From the NCBI GenBank assembly GCA_020722725.1, contig DYKG01000001.1:124001-188000 (forward strand): a stretch of DNA of 64,000 nucleotides, written 5' to 3'. The notes below the pieces were generated by a model, which worked only from the letters and a program-made list of their open reading frames with translations, did not search any database and had not been told where the DNA came from. Shown one piece after another: positions 1-8,288 of the stretch (the stretch's first letter is position 1; each line of letters opens with the position of its first letter). This stretch comes from Candidatus Methylomirabilis sp. (GTDB taxonomy: Bacteria > Muiribacteriota > Ozemobacteria > Ozemobacterales > Ozemobacteraceae). Made by a program: the position numbers and the translations under genes.

Positions 1-1632
1 TTTTCGGAAAACATTCCCGATTATCGCTCCCAGCTTCCTTTCAAGGCGCCGCATTTTTGTGATTATATTACTGCGGCACGTGGCGCTCCAAAGGGAAATC
101 AGCGAACCACGATCTCTCAGGTGATGCAGGATATGTTGCAGAGTGCCATCAAATCACATCTGCCAAGACTGGCCAGATCAGGTGCCAGGCAGGTGTGCGG
201 AATGATTGTTGAAGCCGGGAACATGAAGATCAGGGCAATGGTTGGTTCTGCCGAATTTGGCCCAATTGCCGCCGGGTTTAACAATGGCTGCATTGCCGGC
301 CGCTCGGGTGGTTCGATTCTGAAGCCTTTTCTTTACGCTCTTGCTCTTGAAAAAGGCTTTTATCCTTCTTATGTAATTGCAGATACGATGCAGCCCTTCA
401 AAACCCCTCAGGGCGAGTATCTTCCCTATAATGCCGACCGCAGGTCTTACGGCCCGGTAACTATCAGAAATGCCCTGGGAAACAGTCTCAACATATCAGC
501 GGTAAAAATGCTCAACAAAATTGGTATTCGCGATTTTTTCGATTTTCTCGTCGAGTGTCAGCTTTTACAGGCTTTTACCGATGCAGCAAAATTTTATGGA
601 CTGGGACTTGCTATTGGCAATCCTGAACTGCGTATGCTTGATGTTGTAAGGGCTTACGGAATTTTTGCCAATGAGGGGCGGTTGAAAAGCCTCAGTTATC
701 AGCCTGAAGATGAAGTCACAGAAAAACAGGTGCTCAGTGCCGCAAATGCCTATCTGATTTTTGACATTCTTTCTGATCCGGCGGCAAGATTGCTGACTTT
801 TGGCACTCCATCGTTTTTCAAATTTCGCAACCGCTGGGCATTAAAAACCGGAACCAGCACCAATTACCGTGATTGCTGGCTGGTCGCTTTCAACAAAAAA
901 TTCATTCTGGCACTGTGGGTGGGAAATTTTGACGGTTCTCCGACCAGAAGCCTTTCTGGGGCCACGGCCTGCGGCCCTTTAGCCCGGAACGTCATCGATG
1001 AGCTCGATCGTTTGCCAGACCAGGAATTTTTTCAAATGCCTGCTGGAATAAAAAAAGTGTCGGTTTGTTCTGTATCCGGCCAAAGGCCCGGCCAAAACTG
1101 CAAATTGACTGGTAATGACCTTATTTTCGGCAATGAGAATGATCTTCCCGAATGCCAGTTTCATCGAGCCACCGGCGAGGTTCATGAATTGCCTGCCGAT
1201 TATGCCCGCTGGATTCAAGGACGATCAATGGTTAATGACGCTGACCCGTTCAGATTGTTTGGCAATCTAAGGATTTTTGACGCTTTTGAACTGATGGGAA
1301 TCGGGGAAACGGCAGGCGAACAGATAGCGGCAAGCGGCCCGCTGGTTGTGAGAGATAAAGCTTATGATGCCGATTGGAACAATATCAAAATCGTTTCACC
1401 CCACGAGGGTGACCGTTATATTCTTTCCAACGTTACCGAAAATTTTGTGCAATTTCGCGCTATACCTGAGAAGCCGGTTACTGAGATTGTCTGGCTGGTT
1501 AATGGTCGTGAATTCATCAGAACTCCACCTCCATACGAAGCTTACTGGCCAATGCGTGAAGGCGAATTCACCATTACGGCAATAACTGGCGGTGAAGCGG
1601 CGGCAGAAATTTCAATTACGGTAGAGCGCTAG
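1..1632 (+). CDS. pbpC: Penicillin-binding protein 1C, 3' part (transpeptidase and C-terminal domain)
   Basis: The frame is open to the left edge of the window, so the gene starts outside and only about 543 codons are visible. What remains is the transpeptidase half of a class A penicillin-binding protein of the PBP1C type, which cross-links peptidoglycan in the periplasm. The active-site serine motif SILK lies at about nt 313-324, an SLN motif at about nt 484-492, and the KTGTS motif at about nt 844-860. The last ~90 residues match the beta-rich C-terminal domain typical of PBP1C (family knowledge). The glycosyltransferase domain must lie upstream. A GTG/ATG pair at 121-129 could be mistaken for the start, but the upstream codons encode the APHF segment typical of the family. 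The stop overlaps the stop of the convergent gene. Confidence 0.93.
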   Translation, partial: FSENIPDYRSQLPFKAPHFCDYITAARGAPKGNQRTTISQVMQDMLQSAIKSHLPRLARSGARQVCGMIVEAGNMKIRAMVGSAEFGPIAAGFNNGCIAGRSGGSILKPFLYALALEKGFYPSYVIADTMQPFKTPQGEYLPYNADRRSYGPVTIRNALGNSLNISAVKMLNKIGIRDFFDFLVECQLLQAFTDAAKFYGLGLAIGNPELRMLDVVRAYGIFANEGRLKSLSYQPEDEVTEKQVLSAANAYLIFDILSDPAARLLTFGTPSFFKFRNRWALKTGTSTNYRDCWLVAFNKKFILALWVGNFDGSPTRSLSGATACGPLARNVIDELDRLPDQEFFQMPAGIKKVSVCSVSGQRPGQNCKLTGNDLIFGNENDLPECQFHRATGEVHELPADYARWIQGRSMVNDADPFRLFGNLRIFDAFELMGIGETAGEQIAASGPLVVRDKAYDADWNNIKIVSPHEGDRYILSNVTENFVQFRAIPEKPVTEIVWLVNGREFIRTPPPYEAYWPMREGEFTITAITGGEAAAEISITVER

Positions 1633-2483
1633 TTTTCGAGGCCGTAGAGCTTTTTATATGATTTACGGTATTTGCTTTCCCTGCCCGCCATAATTTTCAG
1701 GCCGATTTCTTCAAGAGTCTCTGAAATGAGATTTTGAAATGTCTCCAGATCCTTGAAAAATGCTTCTATTATATGCTGCAGATGTTTCTTTTTTTCTACT
1801 TCAAAAGATTCCCGGAGTGATTTATTCAGAGTGGACTCAATATTTCTTTCAAACTCAAATTCCATTTCATAAAAGCAGCCGGCAGGCTTAATAGAATTTT
1901 TTAATCGCCGTTTTAATCTTTTACTATACGAATTATGGGCAAGAGCAAATCTGGAGTCGAAATACAAGTCAATAAAATCCGGTGAATACACTTCTGAGCG
2001 ATCCAGACTAAGCAAAAAAACCTGGTCGGCGTTGACGACCGAACCCATGCCAAGATCTGCGGATTTTCTGCCGAAATCATTTGGCAGGCCAAGGTGAATT
2101 CGCCGTCTCGTGGTTATTACAACAAGTGCCGGTTTCATTCTGAGCTTGGTTATTTCTGGTGTGATTTTTCTTGTCCTTTCTGCCAATTCACTGGTAGTAA
2201 TTACGTTAAAGCCAATATATCTTCCAGTTACAGCCGGGGGTATGAAGCTTGCAAACGGCCATGGTGGCGGCGGGGCTGAATTTTGCGCCTTGAAAGGAAA
2301 GGAATCGTTGCGAAACTCGAATCTTGTTTCACTGCATTTGTTGAAAGCATTTTCCCATTGCCGGTCATAAATTTTCAGCTGATATTCGCAGCGGTGAGGG
2401 AAATCGGTCGGGTTGTCACTTCCAAGCATATAACGAAGGAGGGCGCCGCGGGAATGCCAGCGATAGCGGATTCTGTATGAAAT
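1629..2483 (-). pseudogene. Unrecognised protein, apparently 5'-truncated
   Basis: This minus-strand frame runs from an in-frame TAA at 2484-2486 to a TAG at 1629-1631. The first ATG is at 2427-2429, but the 18 codons before it (aromatic and basic, including YRWHSRG) continue smoothly into the protein and no ribosome binding site precedes that ATG. The N-terminus therefore appears lost. The visible product has a beta-rich N-terminal half containing a proline-rich PPPPWP turn, and a charged helical C-terminal half with likely coiled coil. I do not recognise a family. Its upstream end coincides with the upstream end of a TPR fragment on the other strand, as expected at a rearrangement junction. 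It could still be expressed from ATG 2429 as a 266-residue protein. Confidence 0.5.
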
Positions 2484-2906
2484 TTACTTGAAAAAACCGA
2501 CCAGGCGATAAAATATCTGGAGCGCACACTGTTTTTTGCTTCAGAAGATGTGGAAGCCTTGTTAAAACTGGCTTCTCTTTATCGCAAAATCGGTCGTCTT
2601 GCAGATGCCAGACAGCTTCTGGTCAGGGCGTCGAATCTTCAGAAAGAAAACGCCGATGTCTGGTATGAGCTGGGCGTTGTTTATTCTGATCTGGCAGATT
2701 ATCAGAACGGAATTCTGGCATTTCAAAATGCCCTGCATTTCAGTCGAAACGAAGAACAGAAGTTTTTGATCATTTATTATACCGGTCTGTTGTATTTAAG
2801 TGATCGTGATTACGAGAATTTTAACGATTGTCTGCGCCGATTGCGCAACAGCCCAAAATACTATGTTGAACTTGAGAACCTGGGCAGGCTCTGGCGCAGC
2901 GACTAA
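2481..2906 (+). pseudogene. TPR protein fragment lacking its N-terminus
   Basis: The frame opens directly after a TGA at 2478-2480 and encodes about 141 residues of TPR-like helix pairs (for example AIKYLERTLFF, LADARQLLVRAS, DVWYELGVVYSDL). A GTG at 2550 could start a 118-residue product, but the upstream codons are clearly part of the same TPR array and neither position has a convincing ribosome binding site. The simplest reading is the C-terminal remnant of a larger TPR protein cut at about nt 2481. TPR arrays mediate protein-protein contacts; the partner is unknown. A dispersed repeat follows it. Confidence 0.6.
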
Positions 2907-2910
2907 AGGT

Positions 2911-3030
2911 CGCCAAGCCCGTCGAACCATCGAAGGGTGTTGTAAAAAAAATCTGACCCTACCGGTCATTTCGACAGGCTCAATTACCGTCCTTCGATCG
3001 CTGAGCCCGTTAAACGGGTCGAAGCGGCTG
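2911..3030. repeat. Dispersed intergenic repeat, copy A
   Basis: The segment 2964-3030 contains an 18-base string at 2967-2984 that recurs exactly, in reverse complement, at 42093-42110. It is followed by the conserved GCTGAGCCCGTT...GGGTCGAAGCGG part seen in the other copies. A further half-copy at 2921-2935 (GTCGAACCATCGAAG) is identical to 47472-47486. Small inverted repeats inside the unit suggest a foldable, REP/MITE-like element. It lies between the TPR fragment and the VTC gene, in a region that also carries two truncated genes. Confidence 0.7.
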
Positions 3031-3038
3031 GTGTACAG

Positions 3039-3728
3039 TCATAATCTGTTAACCAGTCGCAACTTTTGAATCCCGTTTGCATACTTTGAAAAGCTGCATA
3101 ATTCAGCCTCAATTTTGGTCAGCTCGTGCAGCAAAAACTCTGGAACGGCGGTATAACTTTTTATTTCAAGTATCATCGGCCAGTTCTGTCGTTTTGCAAG
3201 GTCTTCAAACTTTAACTTTTCGGCTGCCTGAAACATTGGGGCACTGATCGCGGCGATGTTTGAATCAAAAGTAATGCGCATGCCGGTAATCTGAGGAAAA
3301 AGCCAGGCGTGGCGCTGATAATAAATTGCTGAGACTGGTTTGAATGCGGTTGCCTGAAAATCAAAAACAGATTTGAAATCTGGATTTGCGGTAAAAGCTT
3401 CCTGATTGAGCCTGTCTGCCGATTCTCTTCTTTTGCTGATTAAATCGCCGTTTTTCATTTTTAATTCAAAATAAGGGGCATGCCAGTTCTGTTTCTCTAA
3501 ATTACGGTATTGACGCAGACGAAGCTTGAATCGTGAATACTCTCCATTCAGCTTATCGTAAAAACATTTATAGTCTGCGCGGTCGAAATAGAGGCTCAAA
3601 ACTTCATATTTTCCATCGCAGCCATTATTGTCAGATATTGCAAATGCACTGATAAAATTTTTCAGTTCATTTACCCGGGCAGGTGGAACAAGAAATTTTT
3701 TCTCAAAATATGGTTTAAATCTGGCCAT
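3039..3728 (-). CDS. VTC-domain (polyphosphate polymerase-like) protein
   Basis: A 229-residue protein matching the VTC domain over its whole length. This is the CYTH/triphosphate-tunnel-related fold that makes polyphosphate in yeast Vtc4 and occurs as a stand-alone protein in bacteria. Family-like features are the N-terminal EKKFLVPP strand, the SLYFDRADYKCF segment, basic residues in RFKLRLRQY, the ELKMKNG strand and the C-terminal LEIKSY strand. Bacterial VTC genes are commonly followed or preceded by a DUF4956 membrane-protein gene. Here a broken DUF4956-like remnant lies directly upstream, ending 2 bp before this ATG, so the original pair was probably translationally coupled. Activity cannot be judged from sequence alone. 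Confidence 0.8.
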   Translation of the reverse strand: MARFKPYFEKKFLVPPARVNELKNFISAFAISDNNGCDGKYEVLSLYFDRADYKCFYDKLNGEYSRFKLRLRQYRNLEKQNWHAPYFELKMKNGDLISKRRESADRLNQEAFTANPDFKSVFDFQATAFKPVSAIYYQRHAWLFPQITGMRITFDSNIAAISAPMFQAAEKLKFEDLAKRQNWPMILEIKSYTAVPEFLLHELTKIEAELCSFSKYANGIQKLRLVNRL

Positions 3729-3730
3729 TC

Positions 3731-3915
3731 TTAAACTGTTGCCAGTAAAACCATGGTGCGGCCCAGATTACTGTCGATCGATGGCTTGCTGGCTGCAATC
3801 TGAACTACGCGGCTTAAAATCGCTGATAGAAAGAAGGCAGCATTCCAAGAAAGACATCAATGGCGTTCAGGTCAATCAGTTTAAGCAAAGGTTGGTTAAG
3901 CTGGTTTTCAGGCAT
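3731..3915 (-). pseudogene. DUF4956 membrane-protein remnant (frameshifted, truncated)
   Basis: From ATG 3913-3915 the minus strand encodes a short start ending LIDLNAIDVFLGMLPSF and then hits a stop. Shifting frame near nt 3830 gives FLSAILSRVVQIAASKPS followed by SNLGRTMVLLATV and a TAA at 3731-3733. Together these resemble the N-terminal membrane part of DUF4956 proteins, the usual neighbours of VTC genes (family knowledge). The C-terminal half is absent and a frameshift separates the two pieces. It reads as a decayed gene of which only the 5' third remains. The match was made by eye. Confidence 0.5.
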
Positions 3916-3945
3916 TTTATCGTTCACCTTTATGAAATCTTGTGG

Positions 3946-3975
3946 TTGACAGTATAAGACTTGTTAATGTTTAAC
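3946..3975 (+). promoter_or_regulatory. Possible sigma70-type promoter upstream of the pseudopilin operon
   Basis: A TTGACA hexamer at 3946-3951 is followed after 17-18 bp by GTTTAA/TTTAAC, a weak -10. It lies about 60-90 bp before the first gene of the 4.0-14.1 kb operon, in AT-rich DNA with no other coding content. The -35 is ideal, the -10 is poor. Confidence 0.35.
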
Positions 3976-4036
3976 TCTATCGTAACAACAATAATTTTAT
4001 TTAGCTGGTTTAATTGAATGTGGTATTTTAGTAATC

Positions 4037-4756
4037 ATGAATAATTTCATGGTGAAACAAATTTTGGCTTTTGCTTTGATCCTGCTCTTTAATGGCAGGG
4101 TCGTTGGTTGCAGCCTTGCTATTCATGACTGGAAGCTGATTGGTTTCTGGAAAATTCCAATTGCAGCGCCGGTTTTCCCGTTTGCGGAAATGAATTTTTT
4201 AAATGCAAATTTCAAGCAGAAGCCCGCTCAGGATGTCTTATGGGTTTCCGACCATGGTCTGGTTGGCATTTTCCTGGCAGGTTTTATCAAGGCAATTCCA
4301 GGTCTGGCCTCTGAACTCGAATGGAACTACATCGATAATTCCAGGTCGGTGCTCTCTCTCGCCAGAAAAATGGCGGCAGACGGTCATGCTCCCGTCGTAT
4401 TGGGTAGCGACAGAAATTTTTTAAAGATCGCCTTTTTTACCGATCAAAACTCGAATTTGAACTGCCATCAGGTGGTTTTTATGTTAAACAGCCGGATCAG
4501 GGGAGTTCTGATCGATGATAAACAGCCCTGGGCACAGGAAACAAATGGCATGGCATGGGTTTCGCTGATTTTTTATCAGATTCCTTTGCCGGGCAGAATT
4601 CTTTCGTTGTCGTTTTTTCCCCATAATTTTACTCGAATTAGTTTGTTTGAGGATCATTCTTATGTTGAAGAATTGCTGGGTCAGAAGCTTCTTAAACGTC
4701 GTTCTGATCTGGAAGTTGATCCCTTCGTTTTTGATTTTCCGGAGTTACCTGAATGA
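4037..4756 (+). CDS. Exported protein of unknown function, first gene of the pseudopilin operon
   Basis: I do not recognise this 239-residue protein. A hydrophobic N-terminal segment (residues about 8-22, then a Cys in VVGCSL) looks like a signal peptide. The Cys is not in a clear lipobox. The rest is a soluble alpha/beta-looking domain with no motif I can name. No good ribosome binding site precedes ATG 4037, and an in-frame ATG at 4049 is an alternative start. The stop overlaps the next ATG by 4 bp, so it is translationally coupled to the OmpH-like gene and probably belongs to the same export or assembly process. Confidence 0.7.
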   Translation: MNNFMVKQILAFALILLFNGRVVGCSLAIHDWKLIGFWKIPIAAPVFPFAEMNFLNANFKQKPAQDVLWVSDHGLVGIFLAGFIKAIPGLASELEWNYIDNSRSVLSLARKMAADGHAPVVLGSDRNFLKIAFFTDQNSNLNCHQVVFMLNSRIRGVLIDDKQPWAQETNGMAWVSLIFYQIPLPGRILSLSFFPHNFTRISLFEDHSYVEELLGQKLLKRRSDLEVDPFVFDFPELPE

Positions 4757-5406
4757 AGTGTAAAAAAAATTTGCAGCTGTTAAGTTTTTTTGTCCTGATT
4801 TCTTTGTCAGTTTCCGGTCAGACTTTCAGTTCGTGCGATTTTGAGCGCTTGATCATGCAGCACCCCCTGATGAACCAGTATGATCCGGAAAGCGGCCGAT
4901 TTCGTGGAACTCCCGGTGAAATCATTTCCCCTGCCGAGGTTGATTCCCGCATTGCATCGACCATTGCTCAAATAAACCTGCTTCAGGAAAAACACAGAAG
5001 TGTGCTGGCAGATTTACTCAAATCCAGAGATGAATCGGGAGAAAACGAACTTTGGGAAAACCTTGCTAAAATCAATCAGCGAGTCATGGAATTGAAACAG
5101 AGTCGGATGGAGCTTGATGAATTAAAGTCTAGCGGCGGAGTTCCGCCGGTCTCGCGGAATTTACCGATTGCCCGCAGGATAATTCTCGATACCCGGCAAA
5201 AATTTCCCAAAACAGAACTGTTGATCAATCGTTTGCCAGGATTTTTCATGTATCCGCCTGATTTTCCAGAAAACGCAATGCGCCGGTTTTTCCAGGCACC
5301 GCAGCGGATTGAATTGCTGAAAGACTATTTAGAGCAGGTTCCAGCCATAAGCCTGCTTTTCCCGGCGACTTCAGAGCCTGTTTTGATCAGGAGAAGGAAG
5401 GAATAA
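4753..5406 (+). CDS. OmpH/Skp-like exported coiled-coil protein (paralogue 1)
   Basis: A 217-residue protein with a signal peptide (hydrophobic LLSFFVLISLSVSG ending near residue 22). A short conserved head (CDFERLIMQHPLM...YDP) follows, then a helical, charge-rich middle (about residues 65-125) likely to form a coiled coil, and a C-terminal domain unlike classical Skp. The head matches those of the genes at 5407 and 8289 (KVDLxxLVxxHPxM), so the three are paralogues. Skp/OmpH proteins are periplasmic chaperones of about 160 residues. This one is longer, so chaperone function is only inferred from the coiled-coil layout. It is the most divergent of the three. It overlaps the upstream gene by 4 bp. 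Confidence 0.6.
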   Translation: MKCKKNLQLLSFFVLISLSVSGQTFSSCDFERLIMQHPLMNQYDPESGRFRGTPGEIISPAEVDSRIASTIAQINLLQEKHRSVLADLLKSRDESGENELWENLAKINQRVMELKQSRMELDELKSSGGVPPVSRNLPIARRIILDTRQKFPKTELLINRLPGFFMYPPDFPENAMRRFFQAPQRIELLKDYLEQVPAISLLFPATSEPVLIRRRKE

Positions 5407-6342
5407 ATGAATAAACAATCAGCGTTTTTGTTGCTGTTGATCGCTTTTCTTTTGTGTCAGTCTGTTGGCTTTGCCGCAAAAATTGGAAAGGTTGATCTTG
5501 GGCTGGTTGTCAGTATTCATCCTGAAATGGCCCTTTTTGATTTTTCCAGAATGGGCTTTTTTAAGGTTCCATTGGGTCTTTCTGCTGATGACTTTGCGAT
5601 TGCAGTGCAACAGCTGAAAGATCGCCCCGTTTCATCAGACCTTCAAGATCAGCGGCAAAAACTTGAAGCGGAAATTCGCACTATTGACCGTGAGAAATCT
5701 GTTTTAATGAATAAGCTTGCCGGCTTGTCGGTTGAAGATGGCAATAGAGTGGCTGATGATCTGAAAAACCTTGCAAAAAAGCAGGAAGAACTGTTTGGCA
5801 GGATTTCAGATATCGAATATCAGCAGAATTGCCCCGATTTGACATCCCCGGACGAAACCAGGGTCAGGCTTGCAGCGATCGAAAAACAGGTGATCGACGA
5901 ACTTGAAAAGATGGCTGCAGAAAAAGGTTTCGAGATTGTTTTCAATTCATCAATAACGGTTCCCTTCAATTATCCCAAGAGATATCGGTCGGGTTCGCAG
6001 TATGGTATCGGAGTTCCGGGACTTGACTACAGTCTTTTCTATTCATTTCTGGCAAACCGGGATCATGTTTTGCCGTCAGACGATACACCCGAATCCCGTC
6101 GGCTTATCAACTGGCTTGAACTGATCAATTACCCTGAAGCGCTAAACCTTTTGCCATTGAAGCCTTACCCGCTGATTTTACGGGGTGGCGAAGACATTTC
6201 TGCCGGTTTGATAGAAAGAATCTACCGAATTCACGGGATCGAAGAGAAAGTAATTACCACAGTAATGTCTATTGCAGGTATAATTAAGAATCATGAAGAA
6301 AATTTCGACACCGACATAGAGAGTTTTGTCGCCCCCAGATAG
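5407..6342 (+). CDS. OmpH/Skp-like exported coiled-coil protein (paralogue 2)
   Basis: A 311-residue protein with a clear signal peptide (cleavage probably after GFAA, residues about 20-23). The mature start KIGKVDLGLVVSIHPEM is the OmpH-like first strand, followed by a long charged coiled-coil region (residues about 75-150). A second conserved strand EKGFEIVFNSS (about 177-187) corresponds to the strand closing the Skp body. The C-terminal ~110 residues are an added domain. It follows the previous stop by one codon, with an AGAAGGAAG ribosome binding site. Likely periplasmic, perhaps a chaperone or structural tether for the pseudopilins and the large exported protein of this operon (inference). 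Confidence 0.7.
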   Translation: MNKQSAFLLLLIAFLLCQSVGFAAKIGKVDLGLVVSIHPEMALFDFSRMGFFKVPLGLSADDFAIAVQQLKDRPVSSDLQDQRQKLEAEIRTIDREKSVLMNKLAGLSVEDGNRVADDLKNLAKKQEELFGRISDIEYQQNCPDLTSPDETRVRLAAIEKQVIDELEKMAAEKGFEIVFNSSITVPFNYPKRYRSGSQYGIGVPGLDYSLFYSFLANRDHVLPSDDTPESRRLINWLELINYPEALNLLPLKPYPLILRGGEDISAGLIERIYRIHGIEEKVITTVMSIAGIIKNHEENFDTDIESFVAPR

Positions 6343-6386
6343 TGGCATTAAATTTGCTTCGTACACATAGCATACAGGGAGAAACT

Positions 6387-7196
6387 ATGCTAAAAGCAAT
6401 CGAGAAGAAGACGGGCTTCACATTGGTCGAAATACTGGTTGCGGCCGGTGTTTTGTCTGTTTTTATCACCGGTGTGTTCTCCTTTTATCGCATGGGAAGC
6501 CGAATGTTCGTTGCCGGTTCCTGGCGTTTGCAGAAGCAGAAAGAAGCTGAGCGCTTTCTCAACATTCTCAAAGAGAGAATAGAACAGGCTGCCAACGCAT
6601 CTGGAATAAACCCTGCAGCTGACCCGCAACTGGTGGTGGCTGAGTCTCCTTTTGTAACGTTAAAAAATAATACCGATGTTACTGCCCCTGCCGAAGACAC
6701 GCGCCTGATGCTTTTTACCGTTTGCAAGCCAGATATGTCGGCTTTTGGTGCCGGAGTAGGACCAGGAACCGGTCCCGGTCTTCTTCTTTATCATTGTCTG
6801 CTGGCTAAAAAAGGCGAAAAAAATCTTTACAGTCTTTACCTGCATGCCAATACGGCAAGAAATGCCCATAATGGGATCGATTATTTCAATTCATCAGCAG
6901 TTTTTTACCCTGACACTACAAAATTCACTGCACCTTTAGGCAATTTCACTGCCAGTCCCCTGAATTTTTCATTGATGAATGCACCCTTTACAACCAGGCT
7001 CGACGATGTGGCTTCATCGAGCTTTACAATTGAAATCGCCTCCGGTACCGATGCGCTGATGGAAACCGAAAAAGTTGTCGGGATCGTAATCGGCATGCAG
7101 CATCCTAAATACCCTGAAACCACTGTAGCACATGGAGTCAAGGCCAGGATTGATTTCTCCGTTCCTGTGGATATCCAGGACTTGGGGGATTTCTGA
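6387..7196 (+). CDS. Minor pseudopilin, GspJ/PilW-like
   Basis: The ATG at 6387 is preferred because GGGAG precedes it at good spacing. A 15-codon in-frame extension to 6342 has no such site. The 269-residue product starts with a short basic leader and the class III signal motif G|FTLVEILVAAG, with the conserved Glu at +5 of the mature protein. A hydrophobic helix of about 20 residues follows. Prepilin peptidase would cut after the Gly. The size and the following globular domain fit the larger minor pseudopilins (GspJ/PilW class) that cap type II secretion pseudopili or type IV pili. Two further pseudopilins follow immediately. Confidence 0.85.
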   Translation: MLKAIEKKTGFTLVEILVAAGVLSVFITGVFSFYRMGSRMFVAGSWRLQKQKEAERFLNILKERIEQAANASGINPAADPQLVVAESPFVTLKNNTDVTAPAEDTRLMLFTVCKPDMSAFGAGVGPGTGPGLLLYHCLLAKKGEKNLYSLYLHANTARNAHNGIDYFNSSAVFYPDTTKFTAPLGNFTASPLNFSLMNAPFTTRLDDVASSSFTIEIASGTDALMETEKVVGIVIGMQHPKYPETTVAHGVKARIDFSVPVDIQDLGDF

Positions 7197-7197
7197 T

Positions 7198-7779
7198 ATG
7201 AAACAGATAAATTCCAGACTTCGCAGCAGAAAAGCCATGAGTTTGACCGAGATTATTATGGCGATGGCTCTTCTGGCCACAGCCTTTATTCCCATCGTCG
7301 GTGTAATGGGAACTTCCATGAAGGCCACAGATAAAGATGACCGAACGATCAAGGCGGTAAATCTCTGCCAGGAAAAACTGAATCAGGCCCTGCAGTTCCC
7401 TTTTGGAATTCTTGAGCCCGGGCCCAATGGCACAAAAACTTATGGCGACGGTGGCTCTATCCAGGAGCTTAATTCCAGCGGAGCCTCCAGTAAAATAGTG
7501 TTGCGGCTTGGCCCCGATGATATTGATGGTTTTGCTTACAAAGCTGTTTTAACCGTGACTGACCGCCCAGGCACCTTTAACGTGCCGATGTATGACCCGT
7601 TTCAAAAGGCTCAGAATCCCGCTGATCCGACCAAATGGGGCTGGTCTTCTGAGGTCCGGCCTTACGCCGGCATGTTTTTTCAATACACCATGACCGTTAC
7701 CTGGCGAGATAAAGGTGATACAAAAGACAAGCAATATACCCTTTCATCATTCAAATCGAGAGTGAGGGACACCAAATGA
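7198..7779 (+). CDS. Minor pseudopilin, GspI/PilV-like
   Basis: The start is ATG 7198, one base after the previous stop and preceded by a GGGGGA site. The product has 193 residues. The leader ends ...RSRKA and is followed by MSLTEIIMAMALLAT, so Glu sits at +5 as in type IV pilins, but the residue before the cut is Ala rather than the usual Gly and the first mature residue is Met. Prepilin peptidases tolerate Ala at -1 in some substrates. The stop overlaps the next ATG by 4 bp. It probably forms a pseudopilus tip complex with its neighbours. Confidence 0.82.
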   Translation: MKQINSRLRSRKAMSLTEIIMAMALLATAFIPIVGVMGTSMKATDKDDRTIKAVNLCQEKLNQALQFPFGILEPGPNGTKTYGDGGSIQELNSSGASSKIVLRLGPDDIDGFAYKAVLTVTDRPGTFNVPMYDPFQKAQNPADPTKWGWSSEVRPYAGMFFQYTMTVTWRDKGDTKDKQYTLSSFKSRVRDTK

Positions 7780-8273
7780 AAAAGTTAAACCGTCGCAGCG
7801 GCATGGCTTTAATTCTTGCTCTCGTTTTCGCTGTGGTTCTACTGCAAATGGCTGTTGCATACAGCAGTATGACCAAAACAACCAAGGTTCAGACAGTGCA
7901 GATTGATGAAAGAATCAAGCTTGATTATCTTGCTCAGGGTATTACCGAGCTGGCTCTGTTGAAGTTCCAGCTTTATCCCGGTGATTATTACGCATGCTGG
8001 GAAGCCTTCAAGCTGGGCAATGCCAATTATCTCAAAGAATTTACCACCGGGGCAGACGAATTTACCATTGCGAATTTTGGCGATTCCGAATCTTCGTTTA
8101 ACAATCAGAAGATCGGCATTCAACTTGCCAGTATGGCCATTTATACTGACAACCGTTGGAAAACCGAAGCTTTGTTCATTCAGGCGGGTGCTGAATATAC
8201 CGACCAGTTTGGCCGGTCTATTTCAAAAGATGCAGTTAGAATCGTTTCAGTAGAGCGGGTCTTGCAAAAATAA
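7776..8273 (+). CDS. Minor pseudopilin, GspK/PilX-like
   Basis: A 165-residue protein with leader MKKLNRRSG followed by MALILALVFAVVLLQ. The glycine cleavage site and hydrophobic helix of a prepilin are present, but the +5 Glu is replaced by a hydrophobic residue. Lack of Glu5 is characteristic of GspK and PilX, which sit at the very tip of the pseudopilus (family knowledge). It is shorter than typical GspK (about 300 residues), so PilX-like is the better size match. Translation is coupled to the upstream gene through a 4-bp overlap. The set J-, I- and K-like in tandem is the usual tip-complex composition. Confidence 0.75.
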   Translation: MKKLNRRSGMALILALVFAVVLLQMAVAYSSMTKTTKVQTVQIDERIKLDYLAQGITELALLKFQLYPGDYYACWEAFKLGNANYLKEFTTGADEFTIANFGDSESSFNNQKIGIQLASMAIYTDNRWKTEALFIQAGAEYTDQFGRSISKDAVRIVSVERVLQK

Positions 8274-8288
8274 CCGATGGGGAAGGTA

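Noticed and set aside
2800..3069. Plus-strand frame running through repeat copy A
   Set aside because: It starts inside the TPR fragment in another frame and its second half is repeat sequence.
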